DNA of 64,000 nucleotides from SR-FBR-E99 sp963732365 (GTDB lineage Bacteria; Bacteroidota; Bacteroidia; Bacteroidales; VadinHA17): assembly GCA_963732365.1 (NCBI GenBank), contig CAVSZC010000005.1, positions 1,736,001 through 1,800,000 of the forward strand, given 5' to 3'. Positions within the stretch are counted from its first letter, which is position 1. Each line of letters opens with the position of its first letter. Both the position numbers and the translations under genes were made by a program. This document shows, one piece after another, positions 1 through 7,670 of this stretch. The notes under the pieces are model-generated. The model made no database searches. It was not told the origin of the DNA and worked only from the letters and a program-made list of their open reading frames with translations.

Positions 1-791
1 ACGGATCGACAACGGGCGCACTCAGCATTCAGGGCTCAGAGACCTATCGCAATGCCTTCAGACCGCTGATGCCGTCAACCACCATGGCGGAGTTTAACTC
101 GGAACTGGCTGCCAGGATGATAACTGACCTGACGGCAGCGGTGATACTCGAGCCGGTGCAGGCCGAGGCCGGCGTGATACAGCCTGACAGTGGCTTTCTT
201 GAGAGCCTCCGCTCTGCGTGCGACCGTCACGGGGCGCTCCTTGTCTTCGATGAGGTGCAGACAGGATTCGGCCGTACGGGACACCTCTTCTCGCTCTACA
301 GATACAACGTGATACCGGATATTCTTGTCCTTGCCAAAGCCCTCGGGGGCGGACTGCCGCTGGGTGCCTTTATCTCTTCACATGAAATCATGTCATCCCT
401 GACTGATAATCCGCCACTCGGACATATTACCACCTTCGGAGGACATCCGCTGTGTTGTGCCGCTGGACTTGCCTCACTGGAGGTCATTCTGAGGGAAGAC
501 CTTCCCGCAAAAGCCGCCGCAAAGGAGCGACAGTTCAGGGAAGAACTTGCTCAACTGCCTGTCAGGGAGATAAGGGGGGAGGGGCTCCTACTGGCTGTGG
601 TGCCGGAAGAGAAAAAGATCATACCGGAACTTGTCAGGCAGGCTCCGGCGTACGGATTGCTGCTTGATTACTTCCTTTTCTGCGATGATGCCTTCCGTAT
701 TGCTCCTCCGCTGACAATTACACATGACGAGATTTCCGTCGCATGTCAGCGTCTTCGAAGCCTCATGCACGATCTTAGCAGCGGCAACTGA
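1..791 (+). CDS. Class III (PLP-dependent) aminotransferase, 5' truncated by window edge
   Basis: This is the C-terminal part of a fold-type I, class III aminotransferase of the acetylornithine/4-aminobutyrate group. It transfers an amino group using pyridoxal phosphate. The reading frame is open from base 3, so the true start lies outside the window. Visible family motifs are GSTTGALS near the left edge, ILEPVQAEAG, the PLP-contacting FDEVQTGFGRTG, and the Schiff-base lysine in LVLAKALGGGLPLGA. The conserved TTFGGHPL block follows. About 260 residues are visible, against roughly 400 for the whole family. The end of the protein, with the RIAPPL segment, is intact. Substrate cannot be told from this part; ornithine, acetylornithine and other omega-amino acids are all possible. 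The next gene, htpG, is in the same orientation 73 bases downstream. Confidence 0.9.
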   Translation, partial: GSTTGALSIQGSETYRNAFRPLMPSTTMAEFNSELAARMITDLTAAVILEPVQAEAGVIQPDSGFLESLRSACDRHGALLVFDEVQTGFGRTGHLFSLYRYNVIPDILVLAKALGGGLPLGAFISSHEIMSSLTDNPPLGHITTFGGHPLCCAAGLASLEVILREDLPAKAAAKERQFREELAQLPVREIRGEGLLLAVVPEEKKIIPELVRQAPAYGLLLDYFLFCDDAFRIAPPLTITHDEISVACQRLRSLMHDLSSGN

Positions 792-864
792 CACTCTGTC
801 ATATTTGCCTCCCGCGGCACACACTTTGGAGAGCGTGGGCAGGATAAACATGAAAACTAATCAT

Positions 865-2916
865 ATGGAAAAAGGTAAAATCGGAGTAACAACGGAAAAC
901 ATCTTTCCTATCATCAAGAAGTTCCTCTATTCAGACCATGAGATCTTCCTCAGGGAACTGGTATCAAACGCGACAGATGCCATACAGAAGCTGAAGACCC
1001 TCTCTTCAGCCGGTGAATTCAAGGGCGAACTGGGAGAACTGCAGGTGAAAATCGCTGTCGATCCCAAGAAGAAAACAATAACAGTATCTGATAACGGCAT
1101 CGGGATGAGTGCTGAAGAGATTGACAAATACCTGAATCAGATCGCCTTCTCAAGTGCAAATGAATTCCTTGACAGGTACAAGGATCAGACGAGTGTGCTT
1201 ATCGGACACTTCGGCCTTGGATTCTACTCATCATTCATGGTCTCTGACAAGGTTGAGGTCATATCGAAATCGTACCTTGACGATGTGCCTGCAGTAAAAT
1301 GGACCTGCGACGGGAGTCCCGAGTATTCCTTGGAAGAGACCAAGAGATCAGAAAGGGGCACTGACATCATACTTCATATCGATAAGGATTCCAAGGAGTT
1401 TCTTGAGGAGAGCAGGATAGAGACGCTGCTTAAAAAATATTGCCGTTTCCTGCCGGTGACGGTCACCTTCGGAAACGAGAAGGAGTGGAAGGACGGCAAG
1501 ATGACCGATACGGGGAAACCCAAGGTCATCAACAACACCCGTCCGGCATGGACCCGCAAGCCCTCTGAGCTTAAGGATGAAGACTACCATGGCTTCTACC
1601 GCGAACTCTATCCCATGGGTGACGACCCGCTGTTCCACATACACCTGAACGTCGATTACCCGTTCAAGCTTACTGGTATACTCTATTTTCCGAAGATCCG
1701 CAACAACTTCGAGATACAGAAGAACAAGATACAGCTCTACTGCAACCAGGTCTACGTGACCGACTCGGTGGAGGGGATCGTACCCGATTTCCTCACCCTG
1801 CTTCACGGCGTCATCGATTCCCCTGATATACCTCTGAATGTCTCGAGAAGCTATCTGCAGAGTGACTCCAGTGTAAAAAAGATTTCAGGCCACATCACCA
1901 AGAAGGTTGCAGACAGGCTGGCTGACATCTTCAAGAAGGAGCGCGAGAACTTTGAAAAGAAGTGGGATGATCTTAAACTCTTTATAGAGTACGGGATGAT
2001 CACCGAGGAAAAGTTTTTCGAGAAGGCATCAAAATTTGCACTGTTCAAGAACACCGAAGGGAAATATTTCACCCTTGAGGAGTATGACAAGATCATAAAG
2101 GAGAACCAGACCGACAAGGATAAGGCTCTGATACACCTGTACACCACTGATGCGGTGGCGCAGCATACCTATCTCACCAAGGCTGCAGAAAAGGGTTATG
2201 ATGTTCTTGTGCTTGACGGTCAGCTTGATACGCATCTTATCAACACACTCGAGTCAAAAGATCAGAACTCAAGGTTTGTCAGGGTCGACAGTGATGTCAT
2301 TGAGAATCTGATAAGGAAGGAGGAGAGGCAGTCGTCAAAGCTCACGCAGGCACAGTCTGATGACCTGACGCAGGTCTTCCGGAGCCAGGTGGCAGACAGT
2401 GACAAGGCTCACTTCCAGGTCAGGGCAGAGAGTCTTGATGAGAATGATCTCCCGATGGTCATCACTCAGAGCGAGTTTATGCGCAGGATGAAAGACATGG
2501 CCCAGTTCGGAGGGGGATACTCTTTCTACGGTGAGATGCCAGACAGCTATAACCTTGTGCTCAACACGAACCATCCGCTTGTCATATCGCTTGCAGGGGC
2601 GCTCGACAGTGACCATGCCGATGAGCTGAAGAAGAACAGCGCTGGGATTGATAAAACGAAGGTTGAGATAGACTTCATGGAGAAGGAGCACGGCAAGAAG
2701 AAGCCGGAGGAGATATCTACCTTTGAGAAGGATGATCTCGAGAGACTGAGGGGTGAGCTTAAACAGCTCGAGGAGAAACGGAAGACCATCCTGACAGGGT
2801 TCGGAACAGAACATCAGTCTGTCAGACAGCTCATTGACCTGGCTATGCTGGCAAACAACATGCTCAAGGGTGAGGCACTGAGCAGCTTTGTAAGGCGCAG
2901 CATATCACTTCTGTAG
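865..2916 (+). CDS. htpG: Chaperone protein HtpG (Hsp90 family)
   Basis: Cytosolic ATP-dependent Hsp90 chaperone. The N-terminal GHKL ATPase domain covers about residues 1-220. It shows the catalytic Glu31 and Asn35 in FLRELVSNATDA, the nucleotide-binding DNGIGM near residue 76, and the lid motif GHFGLGFYS near residue 114. The middle domain carries the conserved IPLNVSRSYLQSD arginine segment that contacts ATP. The C-terminal dimerisation domain ends in QLIDLAMLANNMLKGEAL. I chose the ATG at 865 because the protein then begins MEKGKIGVTTEN, where Bacteroides HtpG proteins begin; an ATG at 850 would add five residues. At 683 residues the length matches Bacteroidetes HtpG. A 30-base palindrome lies 11 bases after the stop codon and could end transcription. 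Confidence 0.97.
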   Translation: MEKGKIGVTTENIFPIIKKFLYSDHEIFLRELVSNATDAIQKLKTLSSAGEFKGELGELQVKIAVDPKKKTITVSDNGIGMSAEEIDKYLNQIAFSSANEFLDRYKDQTSVLIGHFGLGFYSSFMVSDKVEVISKSYLDDVPAVKWTCDGSPEYSLEETKRSERGTDIILHIDKDSKEFLEESRIETLLKKYCRFLPVTVTFGNEKEWKDGKMTDTGKPKVINNTRPAWTRKPSELKDEDYHGFYRELYPMGDDPLFHIHLNVDYPFKLTGILYFPKIRNNFEIQKNKIQLYCNQVYVTDSVEGIVPDFLTLLHGVIDSPDIPLNVSRSYLQSDSSVKKISGHITKKVADRLADIFKKERENFEKKWDDLKLFIEYGMITEEKFFEKASKFALFKNTEGKYFTLEEYDKIIKENQTDKDKALIHLYTTDAVAQHTYLTKAAEKGYDVLVLDGQLDTHLINTLESKDQNSRFVRVDSDVIENLIRKEERQSSKLTQAQSDDLTQVFRSQVADSDKAHFQVRAESLDENDLPMVITQSEFMRRMKDMAQFGGGYSFYGEMPDSYNLVLNTNHPLVISLAGALDSDHADELKKNSAGIDKTKVEIDFMEKEHGKKKPEEISTFEKDDLERLRGELKQLEEKRKTILTGFGTEHQSVRQLIDLAMLANNMLKGEALSSFVRRSISLL

Positions 2917-2926
2917 GAAAATACAT

Positions 2927-2956
2927 GTAACGACGCCCAAGATTGGGCGTCGTTAC
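2927..2956. repeat. Palindromic repeat, copy 1 (convergent-gene junction)
   Basis: Two perfect 14-base arms, GTAACGACGCCCAA and its complement, are separated by two bases. A further A-T and T-A pair extends each arm to 16. The element sits between the stop of htpG and the stop of the convergent membrane-protein gene, whose TAA lies inside the right arm. It is nearly identical to the element at 4822-4850. It could form a hairpin in RNA from either strand and so act as a bidirectional terminator. It also looks like a dispersed REP-type palindrome. There is no long T run on either side. Confidence 0.85.
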
Positions 2957-3477
2957 ATCATGATACGCGTCAGCTCTGCCTTGACAAAGTCTATCGCAGC
3001 ACGGCAAGGCTCACTGTCCATATCCATAACCTCCTCTATAAGGAGACGTGAGAGCTCCTCTCCGGTTGCCGTGGGAGGCAGTTTGGTGGCTATGTTGTTT
3101 ATTACCCTCACTACGGTACCCCGGGCATTCTTAACCATCTCCCAGGCTTCGTTGCTCATATAGATCTGCTGCGAGAGGTTATGCTCATATTCACTTCTTA
3201 TTGTGCTGACAAGGTCTGAATGAAGCTGCTGGGCAGTCTGTTCAGGCCTGGCGATACGCATTATAAGCGATTCGGGAGAGATACGCTCAAGAAAAAGTAT
3301 GATTCTCTCATATGCCTGTAACCTGACGGGTGTGATAGTTTTTACGGTCTGAAGAAGCAATTCCTGGCGCCGTCTGTCCTGATCATCACGGAGCATGCTT
3401 CTGATTACAAACCATACAGTTATCACTACCAGCAGCGCCGGAAGAGTAATCTTAAGTATCTCGAACAGGATCTCCAT
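2953..3477 (-). CDS. Conserved Bacteroidetes membrane-anchored protein, DUF7935-like
   Basis: A 174-residue protein with one N-terminal transmembrane segment (about residues 5-26, ILKITLPALLVVITVWFVI). A basic stop-transfer stretch follows, then a mostly helical soluble region likely to face the cytoplasm. It resembles a small family found in many Bacteroidetes genomes without known function (DUF7935, recognised from overall pattern only). The charged helix after the membrane segment could form a coiled coil. No catalytic motif is visible. Its TAA stop codon is formed by the palindrome that ends htpG, so the last residues and terminator region are shared with the convergent neighbour. It is transcribed away from the aminotransferase at 3626, with a 148-base gap between the two starts. 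Confidence 0.75.
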   Translation of the reverse strand: MEILFEILKITLPALLVVITVWFVIRSMLRDDQDRRRQELLLQTVKTITPVRLQAYERIILFLERISPESLIMRIARPEQTAQQLHSDLVSTIRSEYEHNLSQQIYMSNEAWEMVKNARGTVVRVINNIATKLPPTATGEELSRLLIEEVMDMDSEPCRAAIDFVKAELTRIMM

Positions 3478-3562
3478 GCAACAATTCTTTTAATAATTAA
3501 ACGATGCAAATTAATCATTTTTATCATAGGCTCATAAAGAACTGTCAGCTTGCCATAATACC

Positions 3563-3593
3563 TTTTCTATTTCCATTTTTAAGTTTACATTTG
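3563..3593 (+). promoter_or_regulatory. Candidate Bacteroidetes-type promoter for the aminotransferase gene
   Basis: A perfect -7 box, TACATTTG, at 3586-3593 follows TTTT at 3563-3566 with a 19-base spacer. The Bacteroidetes consensus is TTTG, about 19 bases, TAnnTTTG. It lies 33 bases before the start codon at 3626, a plausible leader length. Inferred from pattern only. Confidence 0.5.
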
Positions 3594-3625
3594 GTCCTTT
3601 CGTACATAAAACAACATTCCTGATT

Positions 3626-4819
3626 ATGGAGCATATTTCAAAGAGAGTTCAGTCACTGTCAGTGTCACAGACGCTGGCCATGGCGCAGAAGAGCCGCGAG
3701 CTGAAGGAGCAGGGTATTGATGTAATAAGCCTGAGCCTGGGAGAGCCTGATTTCAATACTCCCGATGATATCAAGGAGGCAGCCAAGAAGGCTATAGACG
3801 ATAATTTCTCATTTTATCCTCCCGTGCCGGGTTACACTGACCTGAGGCAGGCAATCTCTGATAAATTCAGGGAGGAGAACGGGCTCGATTATTCACCTGA
3901 GCAGATTATTGTTTCCGCAGGAGGCAAGCATACGCTGATGAACATAATAGTCTCGGTGGTAGATCCGGGCGAGGAGGTTATCCTGCTTGCTCCCTACTGG
4001 GTGAGCTATCTTGACCAGGTCATCTTTGCCGAAGGCGTTCCGGTAATAATACGCACTACCATTGACAGTGATTTTAAAGTTACCCCTGAGCAGCTGGAGG
4101 CTGCCATTACCCCGCGAACAAGACTCCTGATCTTCAACTCGCCTTCGAATCCGACTGGTATGGTGTATACACGTGACGAGATGGCTGCACTGGTCAGGGT
4201 GGTTGAGAATCATCCCCAGGTGATAATCATCTCAGATGAGATTTATGAACACATCACATTCACCGGCACTCATATCAGCCTTGGGACATTCAGGTCAATA
4301 GCTGACCGTGTTGTTACGGTAAACGGCGTGTCAAAGGGTTATGCAATGACGGGGTGGAGGATAGGCTACATGGGAGCGCCTCTCTGGCTCTCAAAAGCAT
4401 GCAACAAGCTCCAGGGACAGTTCACTTCAGGTGTATGTTCGATAGCCCAGAGGGCGGCGCTGGCTGCTGTTACATCGAAGAGCGATTCGAAGAAAAGGAT
4501 GAAGGAGGCTTTCCTTCGCAGGCGCGATCTGATATGCTCGCTTCTCAATGAGATACCCCATCTGAAGGTCACTGTGCCCCAGGGTGCATTCTATGTGATG
4601 CCCGACGTGACATGGTTCCTGGGAAAGAGCCATAACGGCATCACTGTCAAAGACTCGGACGATCTTGCTTATTATCTGCTGAGCGAGGCAAGGGTTGCTG
4701 TTGTAGGGGGAGGTGCCTTCGGCGCCCCGGAATGCATAAGGATATCATACGCAACATCGGATGATAAGATAACCGAAGCTGTCAGACGGATCGGTGAGGC
4801 ACTGTCGAAACTGATATAA
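3626..4819 (+). CDS. Pyridoxal phosphate-dependent aminotransferase, aspartate aminotransferase type (class I/II)
   Basis: A 397-residue fold-type I aminotransferase of the AspC subgroup I-gamma kind, which moves the amino group between aspartate (or aromatic/other amino acids) and 2-oxoglutarate. Family marks are SLGEPDFNTP near residue 37, FYPPVPGYTDLRQAI, the NSPSNPTG block near residue 170, SDEIYEH, and the PLP-binding Lys237 in VNGVSKGYAMTGWRIGY. The conserved C-terminal arginine is in APECIRISYA. Length is normal. It stands alone, divergent from the small membrane protein and convergent with the nitroreductase, with a palindromic repeat two bases after its stop codon. Class and general reaction are firm; exact amino-acid substrate is not. 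Confidence 0.92.
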   Translation: MEHISKRVQSLSVSQTLAMAQKSRELKEQGIDVISLSLGEPDFNTPDDIKEAAKKAIDDNFSFYPPVPGYTDLRQAISDKFREENGLDYSPEQIIVSAGGKHTLMNIIVSVVDPGEEVILLAPYWVSYLDQVIFAEGVPVIIRTTIDSDFKVTPEQLEAAITPRTRLLIFNSPSNPTGMVYTRDEMAALVRVVENHPQVIIISDEIYEHITFTGTHISLGTFRSIADRVVTVNGVSKGYAMTGWRIGYMGAPLWLSKACNKLQGQFTSGVCSIAQRAALAAVTSKSDSKKRMKEAFLRRRDLICSLLNEIPHLKVTVPQGAFYVMPDVTWFLGKSHNGITVKDSDDLAYYLLSEARVAVVGGGAFGAPECIRISYATSDDKITEAVRRIGEALSKLI

Positions 4820-4821
4820 AG

Positions 4822-4850
4822 GTAACGACGCCCAAGTTGGGCGTCGCTAC
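4822..4850. repeat. Palindromic repeat, copy 2 (convergent-gene junction)
   Basis: Left arm GTAACGACGCCCAA is identical to copy 1. The right arm pairs with it except at one position (CGCTAC instead of CGTTAC), and one base separates the arms. It lies between the stop of the aminotransferase and the stop of the convergent nitroreductase. The same dual reading applies: bidirectional terminator or dispersed palindrome. Confidence 0.85.
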
Positions 4851-4875
4851 ACATATCTGATATCTTCATATACCG

Positions 4876-5427
4876 TCAGTACCTGTTAAACGAGATCGCT
4901 TCTCCAGGTTTCTTCCTCAGCTTCTCCCTGTTCTTGCTGTCAGCGTAACCGACAGTAAGAATCAGCTCCACCTTTTTTGAACCCGGAACCCCGAGCAGCT
5001 TCCTGATTTTCTTCTCATCGAGCCACCCTATGATGCATGTCCCCAGTCCCTCGGCAGCAGCCTGGTAAGCCATGGAGGCAGCGGCAATACCTATATCAAT
5101 CAGTGAGTAGTCCTTATTCTTAAGGAGATCGCCGGCCCTGGAATTAAAGTTTGACTTCTCTCTTATGATGACGATAAGTACCGGGGCCTGCTGAACGAAT
5201 GCGTTCATCCTCAGCACCTGTGACTCGGTTGCGGCAGCAACCTCCGCCCGCAGTTCAGGCTCATCAACGACGACGAACCTCCACGGCTGGCCGTTGCATG
5301 CCGATGGCGACAGCCTCCCCGCCTCAAGAATCCTGTCGAGCTTCTCCTTCTCAACAGGCTTATTGAGATAACGGCGCTCGCTTTGCCGCCTGTTGACCAG
5401 GTCAAGCATCCCTTCCCCATCAATCAT
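4876..5427 (-). CDS. Nitroreductase family protein (FMN-dependent oxidoreductase)
   Basis: A 183-residue flavoprotein of the NADH oxidase/nitroreductase fold, expected to be a cytosolic FMN-dependent dimer. The N-terminal RRQSERRY is the usual FMN phosphate-binding segment, and LSPSACNGQPWRF matches the family SP-S-x-N-x-QPW block. The central GIAAASMAYQAAAEGLGTCIIGW is replaced here only by its recognisable core, GLGTCIIGWLDE. The C-terminal VGYAD segment is also typical. It follows the rubrerythrin gene by 18 bases on the same strand, so the two are probably cotranscribed. That pairing suggests a role in redox or oxygen-stress chemistry, but the natural substrate is unknown. Confidence 0.88.
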   Translation of the reverse strand: MIDGEGMLDLVNRRQSERRYLNKPVEKEKLDRILEAGRLSPSACNGQPWRFVVVDEPELRAEVAAATESQVLRMNAFVQQAPVLIVIIREKSNFNSRAGDLLKNKDYSLIDIGIAAASMAYQAAAEGLGTCIIGWLDEKKIRKLLGVPGSKKVELILTVGYADSKNREKLRKKPGEAISFNRY

Positions 5428-5445
5428 TTCCTTGAACAGTACCGG

Positions 5446-6021
5446 CTAGTAGTTCTGAGCGAAGATTTCTGTATAGCTGAACGGATGGAGGCATGCAGGA
5501 CAGTTCTTCAGAGGCTTGGTGCCAAAGTGAACATATCCGCATTTACGGCAATACCAGAAGACCTTCTCGCCGCGCTCAAACACCTTGTTGCCCATTACAT
5601 TCTCAAGGAGCTTTCTGTATCTCTCCTCATGTATCTTCTCAGCAGAAGCTATTGCCTTAAATGCTGTGGCTACCTCTTTGAATCCTTCTTCCTCAGCCAC
5701 TCTGGCAAATTCGGGATAGAGCTCGGTCCACTCTTCATGCTCTCCCGCAGCTGCTGCTTCCAGGTTTTCTCCGGTAGTTGAAGTCTTTCCGGCCGGATAG
5801 CTTGCCGTGATCTCAAGCATTCCTCCTTCAAGGAATTTGAAGAACCGCTTGGCATGCTGCTGTTCCTGCAGCGCTGTCTCAAGGAAAATACCGGCTATCT
5901 GCTCGTATCCTTCCTCTTTTGCAACCTTGGCTGCAAATTCATAACGGTTTTTTGCCTGTGATTCACCTGCAAAAGCCTTGAGGAGATTCTTCTCCGTCCT
6001 GGTTCCTTTTATACCTTCCAT
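5446..6021 (-). CDS. rbr: Rubrerythrin (non-haem diiron peroxidase)
   Basis: A 191-residue rubrerythrin that reduces hydrogen peroxide in the cytosol of anaerobes. The N-terminal ferritin-like four-helix domain supplies the diiron ligands in AFAGESQAKNRYEFAA (about residues 17-32), ETALQEQQHAKRF (about 48-60) and SAEKIHEERY (about 127-136). The C-terminal rubredoxin-type domain has its two iron-binding CxxC pairs in YCRKCGY and NCPACLHP. Length and order are those of classical rubrerythrin. It is the first gene of a two-gene unit with the nitroreductase. It is divergent from the SGNH esterase gene, with 101 bases between the starts. Confidence 0.96.
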   Translation of the reverse strand: MEGIKGTRTEKNLLKAFAGESQAKNRYEFAAKVAKEEGYEQIAGIFLETALQEQQHAKRFFKFLEGGMLEITASYPAGKTSTTGENLEAAAAGEHEEWTELYPEFARVAEEEGFKEVATAFKAIASAEKIHEERYRKLLENVMGNKVFERGEKVFWYCRKCGYVHFGTKPLKNCPACLHPFSYTEIFAQNY

Positions 6022-6122
6022 ACTTAAATGATTTAAATGTTGGTTAAGTTAGTTAAGTGATAAAAATAGCAAATTTCTTGATACCTTTAAATCATCATAC
6101 CTCTTATATATAAAAGACAGAA

Positions 6123-7031
6123 ATGAAAAGAGCAAGTTTTTTGATTGTGATTGCAATAGCACTTTCACTGGCAGCATGTAACAGGAAGGGTAATGACTAT
6201 CATCTTTATTTCCTTGGAGGCCAGTCAAATATGGATGGATATGGGTTCGTTTCACAGCTCCCTGATGAGCTGAAAACACCTGTCCCCGGTGTAATGATCT
6301 ACCATGGCAATACGGCGGCTGACAACACCGATACTGACGGCAGGGGATGCTGGGCTACCCTGCAACCGGGTCACGGCGTCGGGTTCAGAAGCGACGGGAT
6401 TACAAATACATATTCTGACAGGTTTGGGGTCGAACTGACCTTTGCCCTGAAACTCAGGGAGCTCTTTCCTGATGAGAATATTGCCATTGTGAAATACTCC
6501 AAGGGAGGTTCATCGATTGACGTTGCTGCCGGTGCGGGGTACGGATGCTGGCATCCTGATTACACGATGGGCAACGGCGTCAACCAGTATGATCATTTTC
6601 TGGCTACTGCGGAAGGGGCCTTCAGAAACACCGATATAGATGGTGACGGCCGGAAGGACAGACTCATACCTTCCGGGATTGTATGGATGCAGGGGGAGAC
6701 GGATGCCAACTACGAACAGGCTGCCTCAGTCTATAAGGAAAACCTCGGGATGCTCATGGGTATGTTTCGCGATGTCTTCGGTTCGCAGGAGATACCTGTT
6801 GTGATAGGCCGCATTTCCGAGTCTCATCTTGACAGCGACAGCATTGTCTGGACATACGGTGATATGGTGAGACAGGCGCAGGCTGATTTTGTAAGCGAGG
6901 ATGGTAATGCCGCCCTGGTGACTTCAACAGACAGGTACATGTACAGTGATCCTTGGCATTATGACACCAACGGATATATCGATCTGGGTAAAGAGTTTGC
7001 CAATGCCATGGCAGGGCTCAGAGAGCGCTAG
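6123..7031 (+). CDS. SGNH/GDSL-type carbohydrate esterase lipoprotein (sialate O-acetylesterase-like)
   Basis: A 302-residue probable lipoprotein. The N-terminus has a signal segment ending in a lipobox, LSLAAC, with Cys19 as the lipidated residue. The mature part is a carbohydrate-esterase domain of the SASA (PF03629) type. The nucleophile Ser35 is in GGQSNMDGYG, the block III-like WMQGETDAN lies near residue 183, and the catalytic Asp276/His279 pair is in DPWHYDTNGY. It would remove acetyl groups from sugars in polysaccharide or sialic acid, at the outer membrane or periplasm. The last base pairs form CTAG at 7028-7031, which gives the TAG stop of this gene and of the convergent plsY at once. 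Exact substrate unknown. Confidence 0.85.
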   Translation: MKRASFLIVIAIALSLAACNRKGNDYHLYFLGGQSNMDGYGFVSQLPDELKTPVPGVMIYHGNTAADNTDTDGRGCWATLQPGHGVGFRSDGITNTYSDRFGVELTFALKLRELFPDENIAIVKYSKGGSSIDVAAGAGYGCWHPDYTMGNGVNQYDHFLATAEGAFRNTDIDGDGRKDRLIPSGIVWMQGETDANYEQAASVYKENLGMLMGMFRDVFGSQEIPVVIGRISESHLDSDSIVWTYGDMVRQAQADFVSEDGNAALVTSTDRYMYSDPWHYDTNGYIDLGKEFANAMAGLRER

Positions 7032-7660
7032 TCTTTCTTCCAGCGGATAAATCTCTTCTCCTCACCTCTTATCAGTCTTCCAATGTTCTTCTTATGAGTA
7101 AGAACAAGGGCAACTGCTATTACTACAGAAAAGATCTTAAAAAGCATTGAAGGGGTGCTGAAAACAGTCATCAGCAGTATCGGGAACATAATGCCTGCGG
7201 TCATTGAGCCGAGGGACACGTATCCGCTCAGCAGAAGCACTATCAGGAATATCCCTGCACAGGTAAGTGTGAGCCATGGGTGCAGAGCCAGCAGTACTCC
7301 GAATGTTGTCGCCACACCCTTGCCTCCCTTGAAGCCGGCAAGAACAGGAAACACATGGCCTGTGATTGCTGCCATGCCGCAGACTATCTTCAGCGCCATC
7401 AGCTGTGTGGATTCTTCCGGGGCAAGGTTCATGATCACAGGGAGAGAAGCTGCCAGGAAACCTTTGGCCAGATCGATTATCAGCACCGGGATACCGGTCT
7501 TCCATCCCAGAACCCTGATGGTGTTTGTCGCTCCGGCATTGCCGCTGCCATGTTCTCTAATGTCTATTCCGTGAAAGATCCTGCCTGCCCACACAGCTGT
7601 TGGCAGAGAGCCTGCAACATAGGCCAGGAGAAGTGCGGCGACAGACAACCAGATATTCAT
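7028..7660 (-). CDS. plsY: Glycerol-3-phosphate acyltransferase PlsY
   Basis: An inner-membrane acyltransferase of 210 residues that moves an acyl group from acyl-phosphate to glycerol-3-phosphate, the first step of phospholipid synthesis. Five hydrophobic segments are apparent. The three loop motifs of PlsY are present: GSLPTAVWAGRIF near the start, GSGNAGATNTIRVLG (about residues 38-52), and GFKGGKGVATTFGV (about 108-121). The C-terminal THKKNIGRLIRGEE matches the conserved HR/KN-x-x-R-L-x-x-G-x-E motif. It lies 10 bases downstream of pckA on the same strand, so it may be read as the second gene of that unit. It overlaps the convergent esterase gene by four bases. Confidence 0.96.
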   Translation of the reverse strand: MNIWLSVAALLLAYVAGSLPTAVWAGRIFHGIDIREHGSGNAGATNTIRVLGWKTGIPVLIIDLAKGFLAASLPVIMNLAPEESTQLMALKIVCGMAAITGHVFPVLAGFKGGKGVATTFGVLLALHPWLTLTCAGIFLIVLLLSGYVSLGSMTAGIMFPILLMTVFSTPSMLFKIFSVVIAVALVLTHKKNIGRLIRGEEKRFIRWKKD

Positions 7661-7670
7661 TTGCTGCTTG

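Noticed and set aside
724..864. Longer start for htpG, upstream of 865
   Set aside because: The added residues do not resemble HtpG, overlap the aminotransferase end, and homologues start at MxKGxIGVTTEN.
1348..1806. Antisense open frame of 152 residues inside htpG
   Set aside because: It is fully covered by a well-conserved gene on the other strand and shows no family motif.
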